Shown piece by piece: positions 1-5,146 of a stretch of DNA of 5,146 nucleotides (the first letter of the stretch is position 1; each line of letters begins with the position of its first letter). A program made the position numbers and the translations under genes. The notes beneath the pieces were generated by a model that saw only the letters and a program-made list of their open reading frames with translations, was not told where the DNA came from and did not search any database. The DNA lies in NCBI GenBank assembly GCA_013375455.1, contig JABXJT010000154.1, positions 1 through 5,146 of the forward strand, in the 5' to 3' direction. This stretch comes from Candidatus Helarchaeota archaeon (GTDB lineage: Archaea; Asgardarchaeota; Lokiarchaeia; Helarchaeales; HEL-GB-A).

Positions 1-4
1 TTTG

Positions 5-55
5 CTCTTTTCCGACGAAAATTACGTGCCACTTATTAATTTCGTCGGCAAGGGG
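5..55. repeat. Hairpin-forming inverted repeat, possible terminator of an upstream gene
   Basis: CCGACGAAA (12-20) is perfectly complemented by TTTCGTCGG (40-48). After one mismatch (11/49), six further pairs, two of them G-T, join CTCTTT (5-10) to AAGGGG (50-55). The loop is 19 bases. T-rich tracts follow at 70-77 and 90-95. The GC-rich stem stands out in very AT-rich surroundings. It could be the 3' end structure of a rightward gene lying left of the window, with the T tracts acting as archaeal-type termination signals, although the 14-base gap between stem and T tract is long for a bacterial-style terminator. A protein-binding site is the alternative. Confidence 0.5.
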
Positions 56-75
56 AAAAAGAAAATTAGTTTTTT

Positions 76-88
76 TTAAATTTAAAAA
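76..88 (+). promoter_or_regulatory. Possible TATA-like element for the beta-sandwich gene
   Basis: The stretch TTAAATTTAAAAA lies about 40 bases before the ATG at 122. If it acts as a TATA box, transcription would start near 105-112, leaving a 5' leader of some 10-17 bases. No Shine-Dalgarno-like motif is seen before the ATG (AAAAGTAAAGC). The whole region is A/T-rich, so this assignment is weak. Confidence 0.25.
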
Positions 89-121
89 GTTTTTTATTGA
101 ATACGATACTAAAAGTAAAGC

Positions 122-505
122 ATGTCATACAAAATTGTTGGAAGAGTAACAACTAAAGTAGGAAACGTGGCACTACCAGGTTTAAAGATTCAAGTTTGGG
201 ACAAGGACTTGGGAAACATCGATGAATATTTAGGAGATACCATAACCGACGATCTTGGGGAATTTACAATCGAATTTACGGAAGCGGATTTTACTCACTG
301 GGGTAAAGAGGAAAAGCCAGATGTCTATTTCATAGTAACGAACAAAAAGGGAGCAGTTATTCATAGTACAGAAGAGACAGTGAAATGGGAATCTCGAAAA
401 GATGAAATCTTTTACATCCGAATTCCTAAAGATGTTCTAGACAAAGAACCAGATATTGATCCCAAAGACCGCGCTGCGCAAATAAAGAAACTACTTGAAG
501 GATAA
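122..505 (+). CDS. Small transthyretin/CnaB-like beta-sandwich protein
   Basis: The 127-residue product has no signal peptide and no membrane segment, so it should be cytosolic. Residues 3-101 read as a prealbumin-like (transthyretin / carboxypeptidase regulatory-like) beta sandwich. It opens with a GRVTT strand, then LPGLKIQVWDKD (18-29), the turn and strand TDDLGEFTIEF (42-52), the DVYFIV strand (67-72), an HSTEETVKW segment (81-89) and the closing IFYIRIP strand. The usual D-x-D/N-G turn of this fold appears here as DDLGEF. The order 'VWDKD...LGDTITDD.GEF.I.F...DF....KPDVYF.V' matches stand-alone proteins of this type known from bacteria and archaea. A charged tail (105-127, DPKDRAAQIKKLLEG at the end) is probably a short helix. 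Family members are usually binding or structural modules with no catalytic residues, and the partner here is unknown. The ATG at 122 is the natural start, as the beta sandwich begins within a few residues. The stop is one base from the stop of the convergent transporter gene. Confidence 0.8.
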   Translation: MSYKIVGRVTTKVGNVALPGLKIQVWDKDLGNIDEYLGDTITDDLGEFTIEFTEADFTHWGKEEKPDVYFIVTNKKGAVIHSTEETVKWESRKDEIFYIRIPKDVLDKEPDIDPKDRAAQIKKLLEG

Positions 506-506
506 T

Positions 507-1874
507 CTATCTCTTCAATTCCTCCAATTTTTTCCGCTTTTCTACATGCATTGCATCCATTCTCGTCTTGATCTCTGCCAGATATTTTCCGTGCAGCGGG
601 TACATTCGGAAGATAAATAAGCTACCTAACATTATGAGCCCAGGGATGATGCCTATGGCTAACCTAAAGCCTATTGCCTCTTTAGAAAAGAGCACCAACA
701 TGAAGGCAATAAACACTCCTCCGAGAGATTGCGCGGGTTTGGTTATAAAGGCATTCATCCCAAAAATTGCAGCCTCACGACGCGTTCCGGTTTTGATTTC
801 GTCTTCATCGGCCACCGCCCCATAGGCAGTATTGATTAGCGCCATTATCCCAAATAATCCCAATCCAAAAAAGAAAAATCCAGAGGTCGCGAATAAATCC
901 GGTAGCGAACCAACAATGATTAACCCGACACCCACAAATAGTAAAGAGCGGAGTAAGGCAGGTTTCAATCCCCTTGTTTTGTTAATCCTCAAGGTATACC
1001 ATACACCAAGAAACAGTCCTGAGAGAAGAAACCCACCCATCAAGATTAAGACAAAAGTGGAATCATAACCGCCGAAGACAATCGTAATAAAGAAAAATAT
1101 TTCGCCAAATATTACTGCTTGAATGAATTGAATCCAGAAATTCACGAATGCCGTGGTGAGAAAGGCTCTATTCTTTATAGTATGCCTGAATGACTCTTTT
1201 AGCCCCAGTGGCGTATCCACGTGTGAAAATTCTAATCTCTCCTTGACAGTGAAAGAGGTAATCCACATCGTAATGAGCAGCACGACCGCCAAAATAATCG
1301 TGAAAATAATGAATTCAAATCTCCCCATATTCTCAAAAATGTATAATGGAAGAAATAAAGAGATTATTACCCCAATGATCCCGAACATCATGATAAATAC
1401 TTGTATGTTCGCTCGTTCTTTTTGATCCATGCTCAATTCTTGTCCTAATGCAGAATAAGCCATATTTGTTGAGGTGTAGAAGACATCAAAAAGCACCAAG
1501 GATATTACCATCCATATCAAAACTCCAATCTCAGTGACTTCCCCCGCTGTGGGACCCACCCAGACTAATATAAACGTGATCGCCAGAAAGGGGGCGAAGA
1601 ATCTCAAGTAAGGGATGCGTCTTCCCCTGCTAGTTTTCGTTTTATCAGAGATCCAGCCAAACAGCACTCCATTAATTGCATTTAAAATAGCATAGCAGGT
1701 AAAAGCCCAAAGAACAATTGTTTCGGGGAGTTTTAACACTATATTATAATAAAATATAGTCGAATTCAAGATTATTGCAAATGCTATGTATGATCCAAAA
1801 GACCCCACTCCATAACAAAGTTTGGTTTTAAAATCTAATTTATCTTCTCGTGTTATATTATTTTGTCGATACAT
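507..1874 (-). CDS. GPH-family (MFS_2) sugar:cation symporter-like transporter
   Basis: This is a 455-residue integral membrane protein with about 12 predicted helices, of the glycoside-pentoside-hexuronide:cation symporter family (PF13347, relatives of melibiose permease MelB). Numbered from the ATG at 1874, family marks are the N-terminal FKTKLCYGVGSFG, the helix 2-3 loop GWISDKTKTSRGRRIPYL (73-90; the MelB counterpart ends DxTRSRWGKFKP), the helix 10-11 loop VADEDEIKTGTRREAAIFGM (354-373), and the terminal FRMYPLHGKYLAEI, which mirrors MelB FRFYRLNGDTL. A lysine-rich, helical cytoplasmic tail closes the protein. By my by-eye alignment, MelB Asp19, Asp55, Asp59 and Asp124 are replaced by Tyr29, Asn65, Gly69 and Asn137, while MelB Lys377 corresponds to Lys379; the substrate and coupling ion are therefore uncertain. 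An in-frame TTG at 1883 would add three residues (MIK). I prefer the ATG at 1874 because TTG is a rarer start and neither has a Shine-Dalgarno sequence. Transcribed alone, divergent from the 1982 gene. Confidence 0.9.
   Translation of the reverse strand: MYRQNNITREDKLDFKTKLCYGVGSFGSYIAFAIILNSTIFYYNIVLKLPETIVLWAFTCYAILNAINGVLFGWISDKTKTSRGRRIPYLRFFAPFLAITFILVWVGPTAGEVTEIGVLIWMVISLVLFDVFYTSTNMAYSALGQELSMDQKERANIQVFIMMFGIIGVIISLFLPLYIFENMGRFEFIIFTIILAVVLLITMWITSFTVKERLEFSHVDTPLGLKESFRHTIKNRAFLTTAFVNFWIQFIQAVIFGEIFFFITIVFGGYDSTFVLILMGGFLLSGLFLGVWYTLRINKTRGLKPALLRSLLFVGVGLIIVGSLPDLFATSGFFFFGLGLFGIMALINTAYGAVADEDEIKTGTRREAAIFGMNAFITKPAQSLGGVFIAFMLVLFSKEAIGFRLAIGIIPGLIMLGSLFIFRMYPLHGKYLAEIKTRMDAMHVEKRKKLEELKR
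528..533 (+). terminator. Possible T-tract terminator for the beta-sandwich gene
   Basis: A run of six T begins 23 bases after the stop at 505, with a second T run at 538-541. Archaeal RNA polymerase commonly terminates at oligo-T without a hairpin. The tract also encodes lysine codons of the transporter's C-terminal tail on the opposite strand, so it may exist only for that reason. Confidence 0.2.
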
Positions 1875-1918
1875 TTTAATCAAATGAGTTATAATAATTC
1901 ATTTCAATAATAAAAACA

Positions 1919-1927
1919 AATATAAAA
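1919..1927 (-). promoter_or_regulatory. TATA-like box for the transporter gene (possibly shared)
   Basis: Read on the minus strand this is TTTTATATT, about 49 bases before the ATG at 1874. A start of transcription some 25 bases downstream (near 1898) would leave a leader of about 24 bases with no Shine-Dalgarno motif. On the plus strand the same bases read AATATAAAA and could serve the divergent gene at 1982, with a start near 1948. Confidence 0.4.
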
Positions 1928-1939
1928 CATATTCCTTTA

Positions 1940-1956
1940 CTTGATATGAAATCAAG
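1940..1956. promoter_or_regulatory. 17-bp inverted repeat, candidate operator
   Basis: The perfect 6-bp arms CTTGAT (1940-1945) and ATCAAG (1951-1956) flank a 5-base spacer, a size typical of a site for a dimeric helix-turn-helix repressor. It lies between the two divergent genes, just outside the transporter's TATA-like box and over the predicted transcription start of the plus-strand gene. No regulator gene is visible in the window. Short arms in AT-rich DNA can arise by chance. Confidence 0.35.
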
Positions 1957-1981
1957 GTTAAACAACTTAGAAGTGTAAAAG

Positions 1982-2371
1982 ATGGGGACAAGATATCCAC
2001 TTTGGAATGGTTGGTATGGCTTCGCCGAGCCTATTAACAAATTTGCAGGCTGGATAACAATTGCTTTTTCAATTATATGGTGGCTTTTGTTTATTGACGT
2101 GCATCCTAAACATGGTATTAGAACTGGATTATTAATGGATAATTTATTGCGGTTCATCTTCGGGGTTTTAGCAGGAATATTTTATTTGCTTGTCCTGCAA
2201 AAAGCAATAGCAGAAAGAGACCTATCATTTAACACGCACCTTTGGCTTTGGATTTGTTTCGTACTGTCTTGGTTTCCGGGGTGGAGCGGTGTTTTCATTT
2301 GGATTCAATTCGCAATGGTCGGAGTGTTAAGTGATATCCCGTTTTGGGTAGCGTTTAGGAGTGAAAATTAA
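1982..2371 (+). CDS. Tryptophan-rich small integral membrane protein, function unknown
   Basis: I do not recognise the family of this 129-residue protein. It has three to four hydrophobic segments: about residues 22-39 (AGWITIAFSIIWWLLFI), 53-73 (NLLRFIFGVLAGIFYLLVL), 87-98 and 101-117. The last two may form one hairpin around the WFPGW turn. The 19-20-residue spacing of hydrophobic and charged parts fits real membrane helices rather than chance reading. Eleven residues are Trp (8.5%), several near the predicted membrane boundaries. No signal peptidase site or catalytic motif is seen. The ATG at 1982 is the first start in this frame after an upstream stop (the GTG at 1973 is followed at once by TAA). 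The gene diverges from the transporter with a 107-bp gap and converges on the cyclophilin-like gene; the two stop codons overlap inside TTAA at 2368-2371. An accessory role for the divergent transporter is possible but rests only on position. Confidence 0.75.
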   Translation: MGTRYPLWNGWYGFAEPINKFAGWITIAFSIIWWLLFIDVHPKHGIRTGLLMDNLLRFIFGVLAGIFYLLVLQKAIAERDLSFNTHLWLWICFVLSWFPGWSGVFIWIQFAMVGVLSDIPFWVAFRSEN

Positions 2372-2769
2372 TCCTCTATTTTTTCCATCAAAATTAAATC
2401 GCCGTTAGTTAATTGAAATAAAACATCCATCCCTTGAACAACTCTACCAAAAACATTGACGGGCTCCATGGCCACCGGCCTTTCCCCTTGAGATAAAGGA
2501 GTCTTCCCGAAAAAAATGCAGCAGGCCGGATCGCGCGGCCAAAAAGCAACATCCCCGATTTTCAATTCAGTCTGAGCGTTTTCCTCCCCCAGAGCTTTCA
2601 AAAAATCGTAATCTGGCAGAAAAAAGAAAATTTCTTCTCCCCAACGCTGAAGGAGAACCTTATTCATTGGAAGCGATTTTAAAATGGCTTCCACTGTTCT
2701 AGGGTTCAAATCCCTCCTAAGCTCGGCAATTATTTCCCCAAACTGCGTGATAAATTTGATTTTTTCCAT
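2368..2769 (-). CDS. Cyclophilin-like fold protein (PF04126 / COG2164)
   Basis: This 133-residue cytosolic protein belongs to the cyclophilin-like family found in many archaea and some thermophilic bacteria; Thermotoga TM1367 is the structural prototype. The N-terminal strand KIKFITQFGEIIAEL (3-17) is followed by the helix LNPRTVEAILKSLP (21-34) and the strand LLQRWGEEIFFFLP (39-52). The signature lies in GDVAFWPRDPACCIFFGKTP (72-91), then PVNVFGRVVQGMDVLF (103-118) and a final strand. Length and motif order match the family. The fold resembles peptidyl-prolyl isomerases, but family members lack the standard cyclophilin active site, so isomerase activity should not be assumed and the cellular role is unknown. 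Two adjacent cysteines (83-84) sit in the signature. The ATG at 2769 has no Shine-Dalgarno motif. The gene is single, divergent from the 2833 gene across 63 bp, and converges on the membrane-protein gene with a 4-base overlap including both stops. Confidence 0.88.
   Translation of the reverse strand: MEKIKFITQFGEIIAELRRDLNPRTVEAILKSLPMNKVLLQRWGEEIFFFLPDYDFLKALGEENAQTELKIGDVAFWPRDPACCIFFGKTPLSQGERPVAMEPVNVFGRVVQGMDVLFQLTNGDLILMEKIED
2379..2384 (+). terminator. Possible T-tract terminator for the membrane-protein gene
   Basis: Six T residues begin eight bases after the stop at 2371, followed by CCATC. No hairpin precedes them, so this would be an archaeal oligo-T type signal. The tract overlaps the coding end of the opposite-strand gene (Glu-Lys codons), so it could be incidental. 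Confidence 0.25.
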
Positions 2770-2787
2770 TGTTTTAGGATCACGCTC

Positions 2788-2806
2788 AAATTAATTAAAT
2801 ATTTTT
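2788..2806. promoter_or_regulatory. AT-rich element likely shared as TATA box by two divergent genes
   Basis: The only strongly TATA-like stretch in the 63-bp gap holds TTAATTAA (2791-2798) and AAATATTT (2797-2804), both self-complementary. Its centre is about 28 bases from the minus-strand ATG at 2769 and about 35 from the plus-strand ATG at 2833. Transcription from either side would start at or within some 10 bases of the start codon, so both mRNAs would be leaderless or nearly so, in agreement with the missing Shine-Dalgarno motifs. Confidence 0.4.
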
Positions 2807-2832
2807 ATTCTAATAGACCTATAAAATGATTA

Positions 2833-4971
2833 ATGAAATCTCGAAATGGCTCCATTTCAGAGGTACTTCCAGCACTCCAAATCAAAAAATTATCGAATTC
2901 TCTTCTTTTGATAAATGAAAATTTCATGCTTGCTGTTCCGAACACGCTTCCCTTCACTACAATTGGTCCGTTCTGGATCCGATGGCAAAATTCGTGGCGA
3001 TATGCAGGGGACTCCTTGGAAGTGAAGATACCAAAAAAACCCCTACAATTCACCTCCAGGGAAGTAATTCTTGATGGGTCTACAGTAAAGCGGATTAATT
3101 TTCATTCAAAACAAAAAATTACACTAAAAATCAGCCTTTTCAAAGAAAAAAAGTACTTTTTAATTTCACTTTCGAGTAATAAAGAACATTTCAATGCTCA
3201 AATTATCTTATCCATCAATTATGATAAGTCAAATGCATATGATTACGTGAATTTATCTGGGAATTTATACAGAAAAACAAATATTCCCCTCAATCTCAAC
3301 CTTAAGGTTCCCTATACTGGCGCATTTTCTCAAGTTTGGACTCTCCACTCTAAAAATTGCTTCGCTGGCTTAATGGGAGCTGAAGAAGCCCTAAATAAAG
3401 CATTTTCGGCTAGAACTAATAAAAATTATGCACGGATATCAGTGGAAATAAAAGGCTCCCCAAACAATCCTTCGAACATTTACATTCTCCTTGGGCCCGG
3501 TGAAATTTTTTTACCCGTTAAAATGAGATTTTCAGAAATTGCCCCCATCAAACCGCTTCCTTTTAAATACAAAGATGATTTGAAGCGTGAAGCATTGAAA
3601 TCTTTTCGAGCGCTTACAAAATATTTCCTCTTAAAAACTCCCCATGGTGCAGTACCAGCAAATTTTATCTTTCCTCCGGAAACAGAAGACGGACTTTTCC
3701 GAAAAATGAACTTTGGCAGCTTTGGTAACTGTTTTAGCTTGGGGTTCATTTATGGAACAAATGCTCTATATCAATGGACGAAACAGGATTCAATACTGAA
3801 AATTTTAACTGACAAGTTCCTTCCACCTGTTTTAAAGGGAGCCCAAATTCAGAACGGCCCCACTGCTGGGGCATTCTTTGAGACCTATAACGACGTGAAA
3901 AAACGTTGGACAACAGGAAGAGTGCAATTTCCAGGAGGTGGTTTTTCGGATTGGTTCCCTTTTACCAAAGATCGGAAAGGGAATGCTGGTAACCTCGTCA
4001 TTTCATTGCCTAAACGTGAGCTCAGTATAGGTGGGCTTCCTTATCTACTTTCTACGGGGCTTTTTACCCTCCGACAAACAATTAAAACCATCCCCTATGT
4101 ATTTAAGCGAATTCCCAAACGGGTCATTTTTCCAGCATATTCTGGGCAATTTGCTTACTTTCTCCTTCAAACATTACAAGAATCGTTGGCAAATGGTCAT
4201 TTTCTAGGTACCCCCATGGAAGATGAATTAAAAAGGAGCTTAAATCTAACCTCAAATTTCCTCCAAGAATATCAACGAGAAGATGGCCTCTGGGATCACG
4301 AACTTTTTGAAGATGGAACCGTTTTTTGGGAAAAAAGGACACTCGCGTGCATCTATCCCGCTACATTTCTCTACTGGTGGGGATCATTCACAAAAGAGAA
4401 GGATTTACAAATACGCGCACTAAAAGCAATAAACCAATGTATTCGTTTACTGGCACGTGGTGAATTCTATGGTGTGTATTTTGAGACCAACCTTGCCATT
4501 AATCAAGATGATTTAGTAACTGGATTGGCTTGCATTAAATGCCATTCCCGATTATACAAGCTTACACACGACAAAAAGTATCTTAATAATGCACGAATCG
4601 CCGCATGGCACGTGTTATCATATATGTGGGGAAATAATATTTATGATCGGTTAAATAATTGCATAACGGGTGGAATACCGGTTACAACCTATAAAAGTCT
4701 TGGATTCCCTGTAATAGGAGGATCTGAACTCTGTCAAACTATTGAAGCATTACTTGAACTCTCTCGATTTGATAACACGTTCTTTCCCCATGCCGTAGCA
4801 GCCCTTGGTTATCATTCCAACTACCTTTATGAATCAAACCGCTATATTGGCGCGACTCACGAAATAATTTGGGGTATTGGAGAAAATTGGAGTACTTCTA
4901 CGAGTGCAGATTTCGCATCATATGCAACTGGCCCCTTTATTCGTGCTTTATATCTTTACAAGAATCATTGA
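2833..4971 (+). CDS. 712-residue cytosolic protein with toroid-like C-terminal half, family not recognised
   Basis: I cannot assign a named family. No signal peptide or membrane helix is seen, so it should act inside the cell. Residues about 10-235 are rich in alternating beta patterns (LLLINENFMLAVP, KITLKISLFKEKKYFLISLS, AQIILSINY), suggesting an N-terminal beta sandwich. Residues about 245-712 are helical with glycine- and aromatic-rich loops, as in (alpha/alpha)6 toroids of glycoside hydrolases, polysaccharide lyases and some epimerases. Marks include GGGFSDWFPF (368-377), QREDGLWDHELFEDG (481-495, a Q-x2-DG-x-W toroid-type motif), FWEKR (498-502), NQDDLVTGLACIK (557-569), GFPVIGGSE (624-632) and GENWSTSTSADFASYATGPF (683-702). 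Beta sandwich plus toroid is a common carbohydrate-enzyme plan, so a sugar-active enzyme is the leading guess. Possible acid/base residues are Asp484, Asp488, Glu490, Glu500, Asp559 and Asp560; none is proven. An in-frame TGA at 2827 makes the ATG at 2833 the earliest ATG. No Shine-Dalgarno motif is present; the message is probably nearly leaderless. Confidence 0.85.
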   Translation: MKSRNGSISEVLPALQIKKLSNSLLLINENFMLAVPNTLPFTTIGPFWIRWQNSWRYAGDSLEVKIPKKPLQFTSREVILDGSTVKRINFHSKQKITLKISLFKEKKYFLISLSSNKEHFNAQIILSINYDKSNAYDYVNLSGNLYRKTNIPLNLNLKVPYTGAFSQVWTLHSKNCFAGLMGAEEALNKAFSARTNKNYARISVEIKGSPNNPSNIYILLGPGEIFLPVKMRFSEIAPIKPLPFKYKDDLKREALKSFRALTKYFLLKTPHGAVPANFIFPPETEDGLFRKMNFGSFGNCFSLGFIYGTNALYQWTKQDSILKILTDKFLPPVLKGAQIQNGPTAGAFFETYNDVKKRWTTGRVQFPGGGFSDWFPFTKDRKGNAGNLVISLPKRELSIGGLPYLLSTGLFTLRQTIKTIPYVFKRIPKRVIFPAYSGQFAYFLLQTLQESLANGHFLGTPMEDELKRSLNLTSNFLQEYQREDGLWDHELFEDGTVFWEKRTLACIYPATFLYWWGSFTKEKDLQIRALKAINQCIRLLARGEFYGVYFETNLAINQDDLVTGLACIKCHSRLYKLTHDKKYLNNARIAAWHVLSYMWGNNIYDRLNNCITGGIPVTTYKSLGFPVIGGSELCQTIEALLELSRFDNTFFPHAVAALGYHSNYLYESNRYIGATHEIIWGIGENWSTSTSADFASYATGPFIRALYLYKNH

Positions 4972-4990
4972 TTGTATTTATAAATTTTAA

Positions 4991-5115
4991 ATTAGTCTTG
5001 ATGGATGTAAAAGATTAGTCCTGATGGATGTAAAAAATTAGTCTTGATGGGTGTAAAAGATTAGTCTTGATGGGTGTAAAAGATTAGTCTTGATGGATGT
5101 AAAAGATTAGTCTTG
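4991..5115. repeat. 23-bp tandem repeat array, five full units plus a partial sixth
   Basis: Head-to-tail units with no spacers start at 4991, 5014, 5037, 5060 and 5083; a 10-base partial unit (ATTAGTCTTG) covers 5106-5115. The unit begins ATTAGTCTTG and ends GATGTAAAAG. Units 1 and 5 are identical. Unit 2 differs at position 8 (T to C) and position 23 (G to A). Units 3 and 4 are identical to each other and carry G at position 15. A period of 23 is not a multiple of three and the units contain in-frame TAG, so the array is not coding. It begins 19 bases after the stop of the 712-residue protein. Lack of spacers rules out a CRISPR array. Possible roles are a binding-site array or a 3'-end element; slippage-generated repeats with no role are also possible. 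Confidence 0.93.
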
Positions 5116-5131
5116 CTAATTTTAAATAACT

Positions 5132-5142
5132 ATTTTTATATA
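5132..5142 (+). promoter_or_regulatory. Possible TATA box for a gene beyond the right edge
   Basis: ATTTTTATATA lies just right of the tandem repeats and four bases before the window ends. It fits an archaeal TATA box for a rightward gene starting about 25-40 bases outside the window. The evidence is only its composition and position. Confidence 0.25.
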
Positions 5143-5146
5143 GAAT

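Noticed and set aside
568..1425. Three plus-strand reading frames of 78-90 codons inside the transporter gene
   Set aside because: They are antisense to a clear GPH transporter and show no family features.
1874..1883. TTG at 1883 as the transporter start
   Set aside because: It would add only MIK before the ATG at 1874. ATG is the commoner start and neither has a Shine-Dalgarno motif, though the TTG cannot be excluded.
1876..2157. 93-codon reading frame on the minus strand over the divergent gap and the membrane-protein gene
   Set aside because: It overlaps the better-supported membrane-protein gene and the promoter region, and its product has no recognisable domain or regular pattern.
2368..2769. 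Active peptidyl-prolyl isomerase
   Set aside because: The COG2164/PF04126 family shares the cyclophilin fold but not the catalytic Arg/Phe/His arrangement of true cyclophilins.
2805..3053. 82-codon minus-strand frame over the start of the 712-residue gene
   Set aside because: It is antisense to the long coding frame and would span the promoter gap; no domain is seen.
3480..4342. Two minus-strand frames (3480-3749 and 4124-4342) inside the 712-residue gene
   Set aside because: Both are shadows of the plus-strand coding frame with no domain, promoter or partner.
4531..4545. CxxCH heme-c motif (CIKCH, residues 567-571) in the 712-residue protein
   Set aside because: Cytochrome c maturation happens outside the cytoplasmic membrane. 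This protein has no signal peptide and no other cytochrome feature, and one CxxCH in 712 residues is readily chance.
4991..5115. CRISPR array
   Set aside because: Units abut directly with no unique spacers; 23-bp head-to-tail copies are a simple tandem repeat.

Overview
The window looks like a piece of an AT-rich archaeal genome. Start codons lack clear Shine-Dalgarno sequences, AT-rich TATA-like boxes lie roughly 25-35 bases before several starts, 5' leaders look very short, and one gene belongs to the cyclophilin-like COG2164/PF04126 family, which is mainly archaeal. An Asgard (Lokiarchaeia-like) or Thermoplasmata-like source is plausible, but the sequence alone does not settle the lineage.

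Layout: five protein genes alternate strictly in strand (+ - + - +), so none can share an operon with a window neighbour. From left to right: a perfect 9-bp hairpin with an imperfect lower stem (5-55); a small cytosolic transthyretin/CnaB-like beta-sandwich protein (122-505, +); a GPH-family (MFS_2, melibiose-permease-like) sugar symporter (507-1874, -); a tryptophan-rich small membrane protein of unknown function (1982-2371, +); a cyclophilin-like fold protein (2368-2769, -); a 712-residue cytosolic protein of unrecognised family whose C-terminal half resembles an (alpha/alpha) toroid enzyme (2833-4971, +); and a non-coding array of five 23-bp tandem repeats plus a partial sixth (4991-5115). 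A TATA-like box at the right edge may belong to the next gene.

Gene pairs are tightly packed tail-to-tail: one base separates the first pair, and the second pair's stop codons overlap inside one TTAA. The two head-to-head gaps (1875-1981 and 2770-2832) carry the likely promoters, and the first contains a 17-bp inverted repeat that could be an operator.

Functional links are tentative. The transporter and the toroid-like protein could both handle carbohydrates (uptake and intracellular processing), but they are 950 bp apart and transcribed separately. The most interesting items are the unassigned 712-residue protein, the transporter's loss of all four MelB substrate and cation aspartates, and the tandem repeat array.
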